From NCBI GenBank assembly GCA_029560455.1, contig JAKQKW010000122.1, positions 1 to 5,502 on the forward strand: 5,502 nt of DNA. The letters are read 5' to 3'. Source of the DNA: Candidatus Rifleibacteriota bacterium (GTDB taxonomy: Bacteria > Riflebacteria > Ozemobacteria > Ozemobacterales > Ozemobacteraceae). This document shows, piece by piece, positions 1 to 5,453 of this stretch. How positions within the stretch are numbered: position 1 is the first letter of the stretch; every line of letters begins with the position of its first letter. The translations under genes and the position numbers were made by a program. The notes below the pieces were generated by a model. That model did no database searches. It saw only the letters and a list, made by a program, of their open reading frames with translations, and was not told where the DNA came from.

Positions 1-262
1 CTTCGAGTATGATTTCGCCCGGTTCAGGGTAGCGGCGGTTCAAGAGCCACAGACGCAGGGCGACGTAGCCAATAAAGCCCAAAAGTGCGAACCAGCCCTC
101 GCCCAGAAAGGTATGCTGCAGTCTGATCTGCAGAAATACGGCAAGAACGATCACCATGAAACAGACGAGATTGTCTTGGCGGCTCAGCGGCAGGCCGAGC
201 AGTTTAACCGCAAAAACGTTTCTTACGGGCGGCTTTGGCGTTTCAGCGGCAGGGTTTGTCAT
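1..262 (-). CDS. Unrecognised two-helix membrane protein, 5' part only
   Basis: The reverse strand reads open from an ATG at 262-260 to the window edge, giving 87 codons with no stop; the 3' part is missing. The protein starts MTNPAAETPKPPVRNVFAVK, a Pro/Ala-rich, mildly basic N-terminus. Two hydrophobic stretches follow at about residues 31-49 (NLVCFMVIVLAVFL) and 55-75 (GWFALLGFIGYVALRLWLL), then a polar segment NRRYPEPGE. I recognise no family. It looks like an inner-membrane protein with a short cytoplasmic N-terminus, possibly the membrane head of a longer protein. A GGAA lies six bases before the ATG as a weak ribosome site. The gene is divergent from the six-gene operon on its right, and nothing in the sequence ties it functionally to that operon. 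The plus-strand reading in the same place is its shadow. Confidence 0.7.
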   Translation of the reverse strand, partial: MTNPAAETPKPPVRNVFAVKLLGLPLSRQDNLVCFMVIVLAVFLQIRLQHTFLGEGWFALLGFIGYVALRLWLLNRRYPEPGEIILE

Positions 263-282
263 TTAAGTTCCAACAGCATGCA

Positions 283-311
283 ATCATATTATTGATTCCT
301 GTAAAATTAAA
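283..311 (-). promoter_or_regulatory. Possible promoter of the left membrane-protein gene
   Basis: On the minus strand a TATGAT (283-288) matches the -10 consensus at five of six positions. Seventeen bases upstream of it is a poor -35, TTTAAT (306-311). Transcription would begin near 276 and leave a leader of about 14 bases with the weak GGAA ribosome site. The AT-rich context makes chance matches likely. Confidence 0.3.
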
Positions 312-321
312 ATCTGATTTA

Positions 322-361
322 CCGACTCGGCGGCCCGGTCTATCAGTCGGGTTGCTTTTTT
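322..361 (+). terminator. Rho-independent terminator-like hairpin pointing right
   Basis: CCGACT (322-327) pairs with AGTCGG (345-350). A small inner CGG/CCG stem (328-330 with 335-337) lies within the loop. The hairpin is followed by GTTGC and a run of T to 361. On the minus strand the hairpin is followed by mixed sequence rather than a T run, so the plus-strand orientation is favoured. No plus-strand gene lies upstream, so either a short unannotated RNA ends here or it blocks read-through. Confidence 0.45.
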
Positions 362-380
362 GCAGACAGGAGGTCTGCGA
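360..380 (+). repeat. Hairpin H1 with CAGGAG at the tip
   Basis: GCAGAC (362-367) and GTCTGC (373-378) form a six-base stem, extended by a U-G and a T-A pair (361/379 and 360/380). The loop is AGGAG. It directly follows the T run of the terminator-like hairpin. With the closing bases the tip reads ACAGGAGG, close to GGA-loop sites bound by CsrA/RsmA proteins. That role is inference only. Confidence 0.5.
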
Positions 381-381
381 T

Positions 382-413
382 ACTCGTCAGCATCAGGATA
401 GATGCTGACGGGT
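382..413 (+). repeat. Hairpin H2, perfect 10-base stem with AGGATA loop
   Basis: CGTCAGCATC (385-394) and GATGCTGACG (401-410) are perfect inverted repeats around the loop AGGATA. The stem extends by a T-G wobble (384/411) and two pairs (383/412, 382/413) to 13 positions. The wobble pairs only in a plus-strand RNA (it is A-C on the other strand), which mildly favours plus-strand transcription. This is the strongest hairpin in the window and ends one base from H1's partner region. Confidence 0.65.
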
Positions 414-418
414 GCTCC

Positions 419-441
419 AGCTTAATTTGTTATTAAGTTTT
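419..441 (+). repeat. AT-rich hairpin with short T tail
   Basis: CTTAAT (421-426) pairs with ATTAAG (432-437) around TTGTT. It can extend by a G-U and an A-T pair (420/438, 419/439), and a run of four T (438-441) follows. It could be a very weak terminator or a spacer between the hairpins on either side. AT-rich six-base stems arise easily by chance. Confidence 0.3.
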
Positions 442-447
442 CGCTCA

Positions 448-477
448 GCAGAACCGCTCTATCCTGCGCGATTCTGC
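448..477 (-). repeat. Hairpin H3, minus-strand tip CAGGATAGA
   Basis: GCAGAA (448-453) and TTCTGC (472-477) are perfect inverted repeats. An inner CGC/GCG stem (455-457 with 466-468) leaves a short internal loop. Read on the minus strand the tip is CAGGATAGA, the same nine bases as the tip of H2 on the plus strand, while the stems are unrelated. H2 and H3 therefore lie in opposite orientation to each other. Confidence 0.5.
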
Positions 478-481
478 ATAA

Positions 482-494
482 GCACATCCTGTGC
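482..494 (-). repeat. Hairpin H4, minus-strand tip GGA
   Basis: GCACA (482-486) and TGTGC (490-494) form a five-base perfect stem around TCC, so the minus strand reads GCACAGGATGTGC with GGA at the tip. The core ACAGGATGT matches the known CsrA consensus core closely. It shares flanking bases with the hairpin near the right end of the window: on the plus strand both read TAAGC, then CATCCTG, then GCAA. Confidence 0.5.
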
Positions 495-592
495 AAAACA
501 AGCTTACGAAAAAGCAATCCCGACTTCTCCCCGTGCCTTTTTTATATACCAAATAAGCTTTATTCAAACAGTTACCATTAGCAGAATGTTCG

Positions 593-621
593 TTGACTAA
601 ACTTTGAGGATGGTCTATTTT
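593..621 (+). promoter_or_regulatory. Sigma70-type promoter of the six-gene operon
   Basis: TTGACT (593-598, five of six to consensus) and TATTTT (616-621, four of six) are separated by exactly 17 bases. Transcription would start near 628, about 40 bases before the first ATG, and the leader includes the AAAGGA ribosome site. An imperfectly centred palindrome AATAAGCTTTATT (552-564) lies about 29 bases upstream of the -35 and could be an operator, though AT-rich palindromes are common by chance. Confidence 0.5.
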
Positions 622-668
622 TTAGAACCTGGAATTAATATTTACGCATAATCAAAGGATTTAACAAG

Positions 669-1280
669 ATGCCAGAAGTAAAAAAACCGGCGGTTAAACC
701 AGAAATCAAGATGCCCTCGCCCGAAGAGGTCAAAAAGAAACTCGCAGAAGTCGATTCGTTTCTGCAGAAACTGATTTTCAAGCGTTTCATCGGCACTTTT
801 ATCGACATGGTCATGATCACGGTTCCGGCGATCATCATCACTCTGCCCGCCTTCTTTCTGCTACCGCAGAAACCGGTCAATCTGGCTGCTCTATTCAATT
901 TTCTCGTTTTTCTTGCGGCCGGCATTGTCATGCTGATCAAAGATATGCCGTTCCAGTTTGGCCCGCTCGAAGGGCAGACTCCGGGCAAAAAGGCGATGAA
1001 CATCAGAGTCACCGATCTGGCCGGTCGGCCGATCACAATGATGATGTCGATCAGGCGCAACATCATACCAGCACTGCCATTGCTGGTCTCAGCTATTTCA
1101 GCAGCAATCTACATCATACCGATACCGGTGCTCTCTGAACTGGCGAGCCTTTTTATCGTCATGCCGCTGTTTCTGGTTTCGATGATTGCCAACCTTTTTG
1201 AGATCTACAAAATTCATACCGGCGAGCAAAACCGCCGCTGGGGCGACACCTTTGCCGGAACCATGGTAAAACATGACTGA
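669..1280 (+). CDS. RDD-family membrane protein
   Basis: A 203-residue membrane protein of the RDD family, whose biochemical role is mostly unknown (some members are linked to ion transport or stress). The first 37 residues are polar, rich in Lys, Glu and Pro, and probably cytoplasmic. The family signature begins with Arg39 and Asp46 (KRFIGTFIDMVMI) entering the first helix. Hydrophobic segments lie near 44-65, 72-90, 131-151 and 155-176. Between helices two and three is the typical loop GQTPGKKAMNIRVTDLAG (102-119), with RR at 129-130 after it. The C-terminal Asp193 sits in RRWGDTFAGTMV, the usual family ending. The start has AAAGGA (654-659) nine bases upstream. It is the first gene of the operon, downstream of the best promoter, and the next gene begins three bases after its stop. 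A role as membrane partner of the redox proteins is inferred only from position. Confidence 0.88.
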   Translation: MPEVKKPAVKPEIKMPSPEEVKKKLAEVDSFLQKLIFKRFIGTFIDMVMITVPAIIITLPAFFLLPQKPVNLAALFNFLVFLAAGIVMLIKDMPFQFGPLEGQTPGKKAMNIRVTDLAGRPITMMMSIRRNIIPALPLLVSAISAAIYIIPIPVLSELASLFIVMPLFLVSMIANLFEIYKIHTGEQNRRWGDTFAGTMVKHD

Positions 1281-1283
1281 TTA

Positions 1284-1796
1284 ATGAATCGCAATCATGC
1301 CATACTTCTTATCCTGGCGATTCTCAGCTTTCTGCTGATCAACCTCTTCATTCCTGATTCGCAACCCGGCAGCATTTCTTCTCTCGAAGGGGTGACGCTG
1401 GCCAACATCAACGGGCAGCAGTTCAGGCTGGCCGGTCAGTTTACCGAAAAGCCGATGCTGCTGGTGTTCTGGTCGGTGACCTGCGGCACCTGCATCGAAG
1501 AAATACCGTTCGTCATACGCCTGCACGAGAAACTGCAAAGCCGCATGACGATAATTGGAGTGCATCCGCCGGGCTTTCCGCTGAAGAAAATTCAGCGCTT
1601 CATCAAAAAGTTTCCTCAGCAGATCCCCTATCTCGTCGCCATCGACGAACAGAGCACCCTTATCCGCAGCTACAATGTCAGTGTTCTGCCACGCACTCTG
1701 CTTATCGACCGTCAGGGCAAGGTTCTCTACGACCACCTCGGCTACGACCCCGCCAAAGAAAAGGAAATCGAATATGCCATCAGTAAACTTCTGTAA
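1284..1796 (+). CDS. TlpA/ResA-like thioredoxin, membrane anchored
   Basis: A 170-residue thiol-disulfide protein of the TlpA/redoxin type. Residues 7-23 are one hydrophobic helix with no clear cleavage site, so it is probably a signal anchor with the domain in the periplasm. The thioredoxin fold follows: strand MLLVFWS, active site CGTC (67-70) in WSVTCGTCIEEIP, then the family's conserved cis-proline at Pro136 (SVLPRTLLID) and DRQGKVL. The residue before the first Cys is Thr rather than the usual Trp. Relatives such as ResA and CcmG reduce apocytochrome cysteines before heme attachment, and the cytochrome gene four places downstream makes that the likely job. The ATG follows the previous stop by three bases with no good ribosome site, so translational coupling is likely. 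The next gene starts inside its last 23 bases. The long reverse-strand reading here is a shadow. Confidence 0.88.
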   Translation: MNRNHAILLILAILSFLLINLFIPDSQPGSISSLEGVTLANINGQQFRLAGQFTEKPMLLVFWSVTCGTCIEEIPFVIRLHEKLQSRMTIIGVHPPGFPLKKIQRFIKKFPQQIPYLVAIDEQSTLIRSYNVSVLPRTLLIDRQGKVLYDHLGYDPAKEKEIEYAISKLL

Positions 1797-2358
1797 AACT
1801 CTGCTCAGCGTTATGCTGGCCTGTCTGCTTTCTGTCTCACTGCAGGCCTCGATGCCAGTGATAAGCGCAGGAAACGGCGAGCCATCGCGCCTGCTTCAGC
1901 CCGGCACGGTTGCGCCAACCTGTCGCCTGACTGACACGGGCGGCAGCGAGCAGACTTTTCCCGCATCTGGCAGCTGGAACATCATCTTCTACTGGTCACT
2001 GTTCTGCCATTCATGCCTCGAAGAAATTCCTGAGGCGCAGAACCGCATCATGGCTCTCAGCCGCCCCGATCTCAAAGCCTGGTTCGTTTCGCTCGACACC
2101 GAAAAAATGCAAAAAGCACTGCAAAATTTTTGTCAGAAGCGTGACCTTAAGCTGCCAGTGCTTATGGAGAGAGTCGCCTCCGATACCTGGGTAACCGCAG
2201 ATCAGTGGGGTGTCGTGTCGACCCCGGCGGTTTTTGTAGTTGCACCCGACGGCAAAGTCGCGTATTCTCATCAGGGGCCCAGCGATTTAGACGAATTCTT
2301 TGCGGGCCTTGCCGCGATGACCGCCTCGGGTTCAATCGGGCTCGCCGGCGAGAGGTAA
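1774..2358 (+). CDS. TlpA-like thioredoxin, exported
   Basis: I place the start at the ATG at 1774, giving 194 residues. It has AAGGA eight bases upstream and yields a normal signal peptide: Lys8, a hydrophobic core LLSVMLACLLSVSL, and a cleavage site near LQA-S (residue 25). The open frame extends further upstream but only over the previous gene. Cys17 in MLAC is not a good lipobox, so I prefer a soluble periplasmic protein. The thioredoxin-like domain has CHSC (78-81) in FYWSLFCHSCLEEIP, cis-proline Pro151 (VVSTPAVFVVAPDGKV) and a closing SHQG segment. It shares WSxxCxxCxEEIP with the preceding protein, so the two are divergent relatives. It carries three further cysteines, one (Cys17) in the signal peptide and two (Cys50, Cys120) in the mature part. 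Probable role: thiol reduction or relay for cytochrome maturation. Confidence 0.87.
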   Translation: MPSVNFCKTLLSVMLACLLSVSLQASMPVISAGNGEPSRLLQPGTVAPTCRLTDTGGSEQTFPASGSWNIIFYWSLFCHSCLEEIPEAQNRIMALSRPDLKAWFVSLDTEKMQKALQNFCQKRDLKLPVLMERVASDTWVTADQWGVVSTPAVFVVAPDGKVAYSHQGPSDLDEFFAGLAAMTASGSIGLAGER

Positions 2359-2359
2359 G

Positions 2360-3337
2360 ATGTTCGAAAAAATTACAGTTATCGACAACCATGAAATGCT
2401 GCTCGTGTCACAACGGGCGGTTTTTATGTTTATCGGTTTTCTGCTGCTGATGACTTTTGCGCTGATGAGCTTTTTTCTCTGGGCCGATTTTGACTCTATT
2501 CTCGGGCGAAAACACCTGGCAATGAAAGTTGGCCAGACCAGCATCAGTCTTGAAGAACTCAAAAAAATTCAGAACATATCCGGAATCAGGGCAAAACAGC
2601 TTTCTGAAGCCGCCTTTGCCACAGACTTCTTCGAAACCCTGCTGCTGGCCGAAGGGGCACGCAAAAACGGTCTCGACCGCAAGCCTGAATTTCAGCAGAA
2701 AATCACTGATTTTGCCGCCGCCGGCAGAAATGACACCGACGATGACGCGGTCGCCCGGGCCGCTTTTCTCATCGAAGAGCTTGCCGAAGCCGAGCGCCAG
2801 TATCTTTTCAGTCAACCGGCTGCTACTGCAAACGAAACTGAAAAATCCGGGCAGGCCGGCACCGCAACGCCAAGGGTGCGCCTGCATTTAAAAACAATTT
2901 TGCTAGCAGACACCGCTTCGGCCAGCGAAATTCTCGCGCAGCATGCCAGTGGCACCAGCTTTGAAGAACTCAATGCCAGCCACAGCATTGCTCTTTATAA
3001 AAGCGTTGGCGGCGATATCGGCTGGAAATCAGAAAACGACCTGCCAGAAGGCGTTTTTGCAAAACTTCTTGGTCTCGCGCCTGGAGTTCTGGTCGAAGGT
3101 TTCTCTGATCAGGCCGGCACTCATCTTTACCTGGTCAGCGCCCGCCCCGAAGAAGACCCGGCGGTTGCCACCCGCTCACTGCGTGAGCAGAAACTGCGTG
3201 AAAGTCGCAAATCAAGACTCATGCGTCATATGATCGAACTGAGAAACAACATCGACTACTGGATAAACCCGATTCTCCAGATTAAATGCCAGGTAACACC
3301 CGGGCAAAAAACCGCTGATTCTGGCGAAAACCGTTAA
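2360..3337 (+). CDS. Membrane-anchored parvulin-type prolyl isomerase (PpiC domain)
   Basis: A 325-residue protein with an N-terminal cytoplasmic stub, one transmembrane helix at 20-41, then a periplasmic part. Residues 55-150 are mostly helical and charged, comparable in position to the chaperone region of SurA/PrsA-type proteins. A Thr/Ala/Glu-rich linker (152-171) leads to the parvulin domain at about 171-262. Its landmarks are His176 (RLHLKTILL), the SGTSFEELNASHS segment, GGDIGW (217-222) and a second His at 255 (AGTHLYLVSARP), so the usual parvulin histidines are kept. The C-terminal 60 residues are Arg- and Lys-rich and helical. Parvulins speed cis-trans isomerisation at prolines; anchored periplasmic ones act as folding factors. 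The start lies one base after the preceding stop, with GAGAGG just upstream. The Pro-rich cytochrome encoded two genes on is the likely client, by inference. Confidence 0.87.
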   Translation: MFEKITVIDNHEMLLVSQRAVFMFIGFLLLMTFALMSFFLWADFDSILGRKHLAMKVGQTSISLEELKKIQNISGIRAKQLSEAAFATDFFETLLLAEGARKNGLDRKPEFQQKITDFAAAGRNDTDDDAVARAAFLIEELAEAERQYLFSQPAATANETEKSGQAGTATPRVRLHLKTILLADTASASEILAQHASGTSFEELNASHSIALYKSVGGDIGWKSENDLPEGVFAKLLGLAPGVLVEGFSDQAGTHLYLVSARPEEDPAVATRSLREQKLRESRKSRLMRHMIELRNNIDYWINPILQIKCQVTPGQKTADSGENR

Positions 3338-3350
3338 GGAGCCCTTTTCT

Positions 3351-3902
3351 ATGGACAAGAAATCGCGCAAACATTATTTGATATTACCATCCTATCAGAT
3401 CAGACTGGTGGCCTTCATGTCACTGGTATTGTTTTTCGGCTCGATTCTGCACGGCTTCTTTCTCTACCGGATCACCAGCAAAAACATCCAGGAAGGCTTT
3501 CTGTCGGCCCACAATCGCCTGCGCTCGACCTGGGAAATATTGAAACCGGCCATTATCGTCACCAATGGGCTCAGCTTTCTGTTGATGTCGGTAATGCTGC
3601 TGATTCTGACGATTTTCATCTCGCATCGCCTGATCGGGCCGATGTTCAAAGTCGCCGGTCAGCTGAAGAAAATTTCGGCCGGAAATCTGCAGCATGCATC
3701 TCTGCGCCTGCGCGAAGGCGACGAGGGGCAGGTTCTATGCGAAGCGGTCAACGAACTGCAGGATAAATACCGCCAGCGTTTCATCAAACTGCGCAAACTG
3801 CGCGCCAGCCTTGATGAAGGCAAACCAGACCCCGCACTGCTGAAAACCCAGATCGACGATATTCTCGGCGAAATCGAGCTCGACGAAAACAGCCAGACAT
3901 GA
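3351..3902 (+). CDS. Small two-helix HAMP-domain protein without an output domain
   Basis: A 183-residue protein with helices at about 16-40 and 65-91 and only about 25 residues between them, too short for a typical periplasmic sensor domain. A HAMP domain follows at about 91-138: HRLIGPMFKVAGQLKKISAG with Pro97, then GDEGQVL (123-129) matching the DExG-like motif, and VNELQ. After it comes about 45 residues of charged, probably coiled-coil sequence (YRQRFIKLRKLRASL) ending in an acidic tail. There is no histidine-kinase, chemotaxis or GGDEF domain, and the stop is genuine because the next ATG overlaps it as ATGA. HAMP domains usually relay signals between membrane and output. Here it may act with a separate partner or serve as a membrane scaffold. 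Its SD, TAAGGAG (3335-3341), overlaps the previous stop. Confidence 0.82.
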   Translation: MDKKSRKHYLILPSYQIRLVAFMSLVLFFGSILHGFFLYRITSKNIQEGFLSAHNRLRSTWEILKPAIIVTNGLSFLLMSVMLLILTIFISHRLIGPMFKVAGQLKKISAGNLQHASLRLREGDEGQVLCEAVNELQDKYRQRFIKLRKLRASLDEGKPDPALLKTQIDDILGEIELDENSQT

Positions 3903-5329
3903 AACCGACCTCTGCAAAACTTAGATTTCCGGTCATTATCGGCCTTGGCATGCTGTTGTCAACAGTTACAGTCACCGGCAGCCTTTTTGCGGCAGACCAT
4001 CAGAAAATGGCCGAAGAGGCCGGCTGTTTTACCTGCCACTACATGCCGCCCGAAACCGGACAAAAGCCTACAACTGCCGAAACCAGAGTCGACCCGCGTC
4101 TGAAAAAAGGTGCCGGACAATGGTGCGTCAGCTGCCACGCCATGGAATCGATGACCCTGCACCCGACCGGCATCAAAGTGGCAGCCGGCAGCGGCCTGCC
4201 GCTTGAAGACGGTGAGTTCATGAGCTGCCTGACCTGTCATTCACCACATGCTGCACCAGTGGCTTCGCAGCCATGGGCCCCCCTTGCGATCAGCCCGAGC
4301 AGCAACGACAATTTCAGCACCTATTTGTTGAATCACCCGAACAACGAAGGGCAGCTCTGTGCAAAATGCCACCCGGCAGGCACCGACGTTTTTCAGGGCA
4401 GTATGCACAGCCCTAAGGCATTCGACAATCGTAATTACGCAGGCTCAGAATCATGTAAAGAATGTCATCTCGACATCTACGACCAGTGGAAAATCAGCCC
4501 GCACGCCCGCATGACACGACGTTTCAGAAACCTCGACAACCAGAAGGAAATTCCGATCGAAGATCTCGGAGTGCCGCGCGAAAAAATCGCCTGGGTGCTT
4601 GGCTCGCATTATGTTCACCGCTTCGTCGCCGAAGCCAGCGGAACGCTGGTTGTGCTGCCCAAAATCTGGGATCTCAACAAAAAAGAATGGCTGCCGGTCA
4701 ACGATTACGGCTGGCGCTCGCGCTACTGGCTCAAACAGTGTGCTGGCTGCCACACAACCGGGTTCTCGGCCGAGAACGACAGCTTTGCCGAAGCCGGAGT
4801 TGGCTGTGAGGCTTGTCACGGCCCTGGCCTGAATCATATCCGAACCAGATCGCCCGAATATATAACTTCATTAAAAAGCATGACGCCCGAACGCCAGGAA
4901 ATGATCTGCACTTCATGTCATACCTCTGGCATCGACAACAGCGGGCAATACAATTTTCCGGTTGGTTACAGGCCCGGTGACAATCTGATGGACTTTTTCT
5001 CCGGTCTAACGCCCAAGCCTGGTCAGTCACCCGAAAATTTTCATGGCGACGAGACCTACGAAGACCGCAAGCGCCAGTGGGAATTTCTCAAATCACGCTT
5101 TTTTCTGGCAACCGGTCTTACCTGCGATTACTGCCAGAATTTCCGCGATATCAAAACCGAAAACAATTCGCAGTATCTGACACAGGATCAATACTGCCTC
5201 ACCTGCCACGCCGACCAGAAAGACCACCCGCCCGAATCCCCCGGCACCAACTGTATCGTCTGCCACCAGCCTACCCGGCATCTGAACGGCCACCTCTCGG
5301 TTCACGACCACCGCTTCAAATTCGAGTAA
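3899..5329 (+). CDS. Exported multiheme cytochrome c (ten CXXCH, one CXXCQ)
   Basis: A 476-residue protein with a Sec signal peptide (basic start, hydrophobic core 11-27, cleavage near SLFA at about 31). CXXCH sites begin at Cys43, 76, 110, 154, 186, 281, 303, 337, 433 and 452. An eleventh site at Cys409 reads CDYCQ, with Gln413 where the heme-ligating His should be. The middle part resembles the cytochrome c554-type domain: AGSESCKECHLDIYDQWK near 181-197, then QCAGCHTTGF and VGCEACHGPG. A roughly 90-residue heme-free stretch (191-280) lies between sites five and six and is rich in Trp and aromatic residues. The C-terminus is His-rich (HLNGHLSVHDHRFKFE). It should carry electrons in the periplasm or at the outer membrane. 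I cannot assign a substrate. The start overlaps the HAMP gene stop by four bases with no clear ribosome site, implying coupling. It is the last gene of the operon. Confidence 0.92.
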   Translation: MKPTSAKLRFPVIIGLGMLLSTVTVTGSLFAADHQKMAEEAGCFTCHYMPPETGQKPTTAETRVDPRLKKGAGQWCVSCHAMESMTLHPTGIKVAAGSGLPLEDGEFMSCLTCHSPHAAPVASQPWAPLAISPSSNDNFSTYLLNHPNNEGQLCAKCHPAGTDVFQGSMHSPKAFDNRNYAGSESCKECHLDIYDQWKISPHARMTRRFRNLDNQKEIPIEDLGVPREKIAWVLGSHYVHRFVAEASGTLVVLPKIWDLNKKEWLPVNDYGWRSRYWLKQCAGCHTTGFSAENDSFAEAGVGCEACHGPGLNHIRTRSPEYITSLKSMTPERQEMICTSCHTSGIDNSGQYNFPVGYRPGDNLMDFFSGLTPKPGQSPENFHGDETYEDRKRQWEFLKSRFFLATGLTCDYCQNFRDIKTENNSQYLTQDQYCLTCHADQKDHPPESPGTNCIVCHQPTRHLNGHLSVHDHRFKFE

Positions 5330-5357
5330 CCTTGGGCGAAGGCAAACTTTTTTCTTT
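5330..5357 (+). terminator. Weak terminator candidate after the cytochrome gene
   Basis: Immediately after the stop, CCTT (5330-5333) can pair with AAGG (5339-5342) around GGGCG. CAAAC and a T-rich run (5348-5357, TTTTTTCTTT) follow. A four-base stem with a five-base gap to the T run is weak, but its position at the operon end is right and there is no better candidate in the remaining bases. Confidence 0.3.
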
Positions 5358-5453
5358 CCAACAGCGTGTTACGGCATGTCAGTCGTTGCAACGCTCTGCG
5401 ATCTTCGCACCCTCATAGTTCCATCTGCTCCCTCTGCTCGCACGACCGGAACA

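Larger units (their letters stand above)
263..668. other. Divergent intergenic region rich in hairpins
   Basis: About 406 bases separate the divergent left gene and the operon, and I support no protein gene here. The left two-thirds (about 320-494) is a near-continuous series of inverted repeats, listed individually below. The right third (about 510-668) is more AT-rich and holds the operon promoter. A plus-strand frame at 412-600 from a GTG is open, but it runs through the palindromes, has no good ribosome site, and its peptide looks like translated repeat. Confidence 0.75.

Noticed and set aside
113..295. Plus-strand open frame of 60 codons at the left edge
   Set aside because: It is antisense to the minus-strand reading frame, which has a sensible start and two clear membrane helices.
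360..494. CRISPR array
   Set aside because: The repeats are single hairpins with different stems and no constant-length spacers; only the tip sequence is shared.
412..600. Plus-strand open frame of 62 codons in the intergenic region
   Set aside because: It begins at a GTG without a clear ribosome site, runs through hairpins H3 and H4, ends inside the operon promoter, and its peptide has no recognisable character.
635..1066. Minus-strand 143-codon frame across the RDD gene
   Set aside because: The plus strand carries the full RDD signature; the reverse frame has low-complexity Arg/Met/Ile content typical of a shadow.
1675..1773. Upstream extension of the second thioredoxin gene
   Set aside because: The extension would bury the signal peptide behind 33 residues that are an off-frame reading of the first thioredoxin; the ATG at 1774 has a good ribosome site.
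1809..1824. Lipobox-like MLAC in the second thioredoxin signal peptide
   Set aside because: Met at -3 and Leu at -2 are poor lipobox residues, and a normal cleavage site lies eight residues on; lipoprotein status is possible but not favoured.
2408..2887. Minus-strand 159-codon frame across the parvulin gene
   Set aside because: It overlaps a plus-strand gene with conserved domain motifs and has no start context or family features of its own.
5384..5393. Ten-base palindrome CGTTGCAACG after the operon
   Set aside because: A single short palindrome with no gene after it to regulate and no second copy in the window.
5424..5439. Tandem copy of TCTGCTC with a 9-base period
   Set aside because: Only two copies of seven bases; too short to separate from chance.
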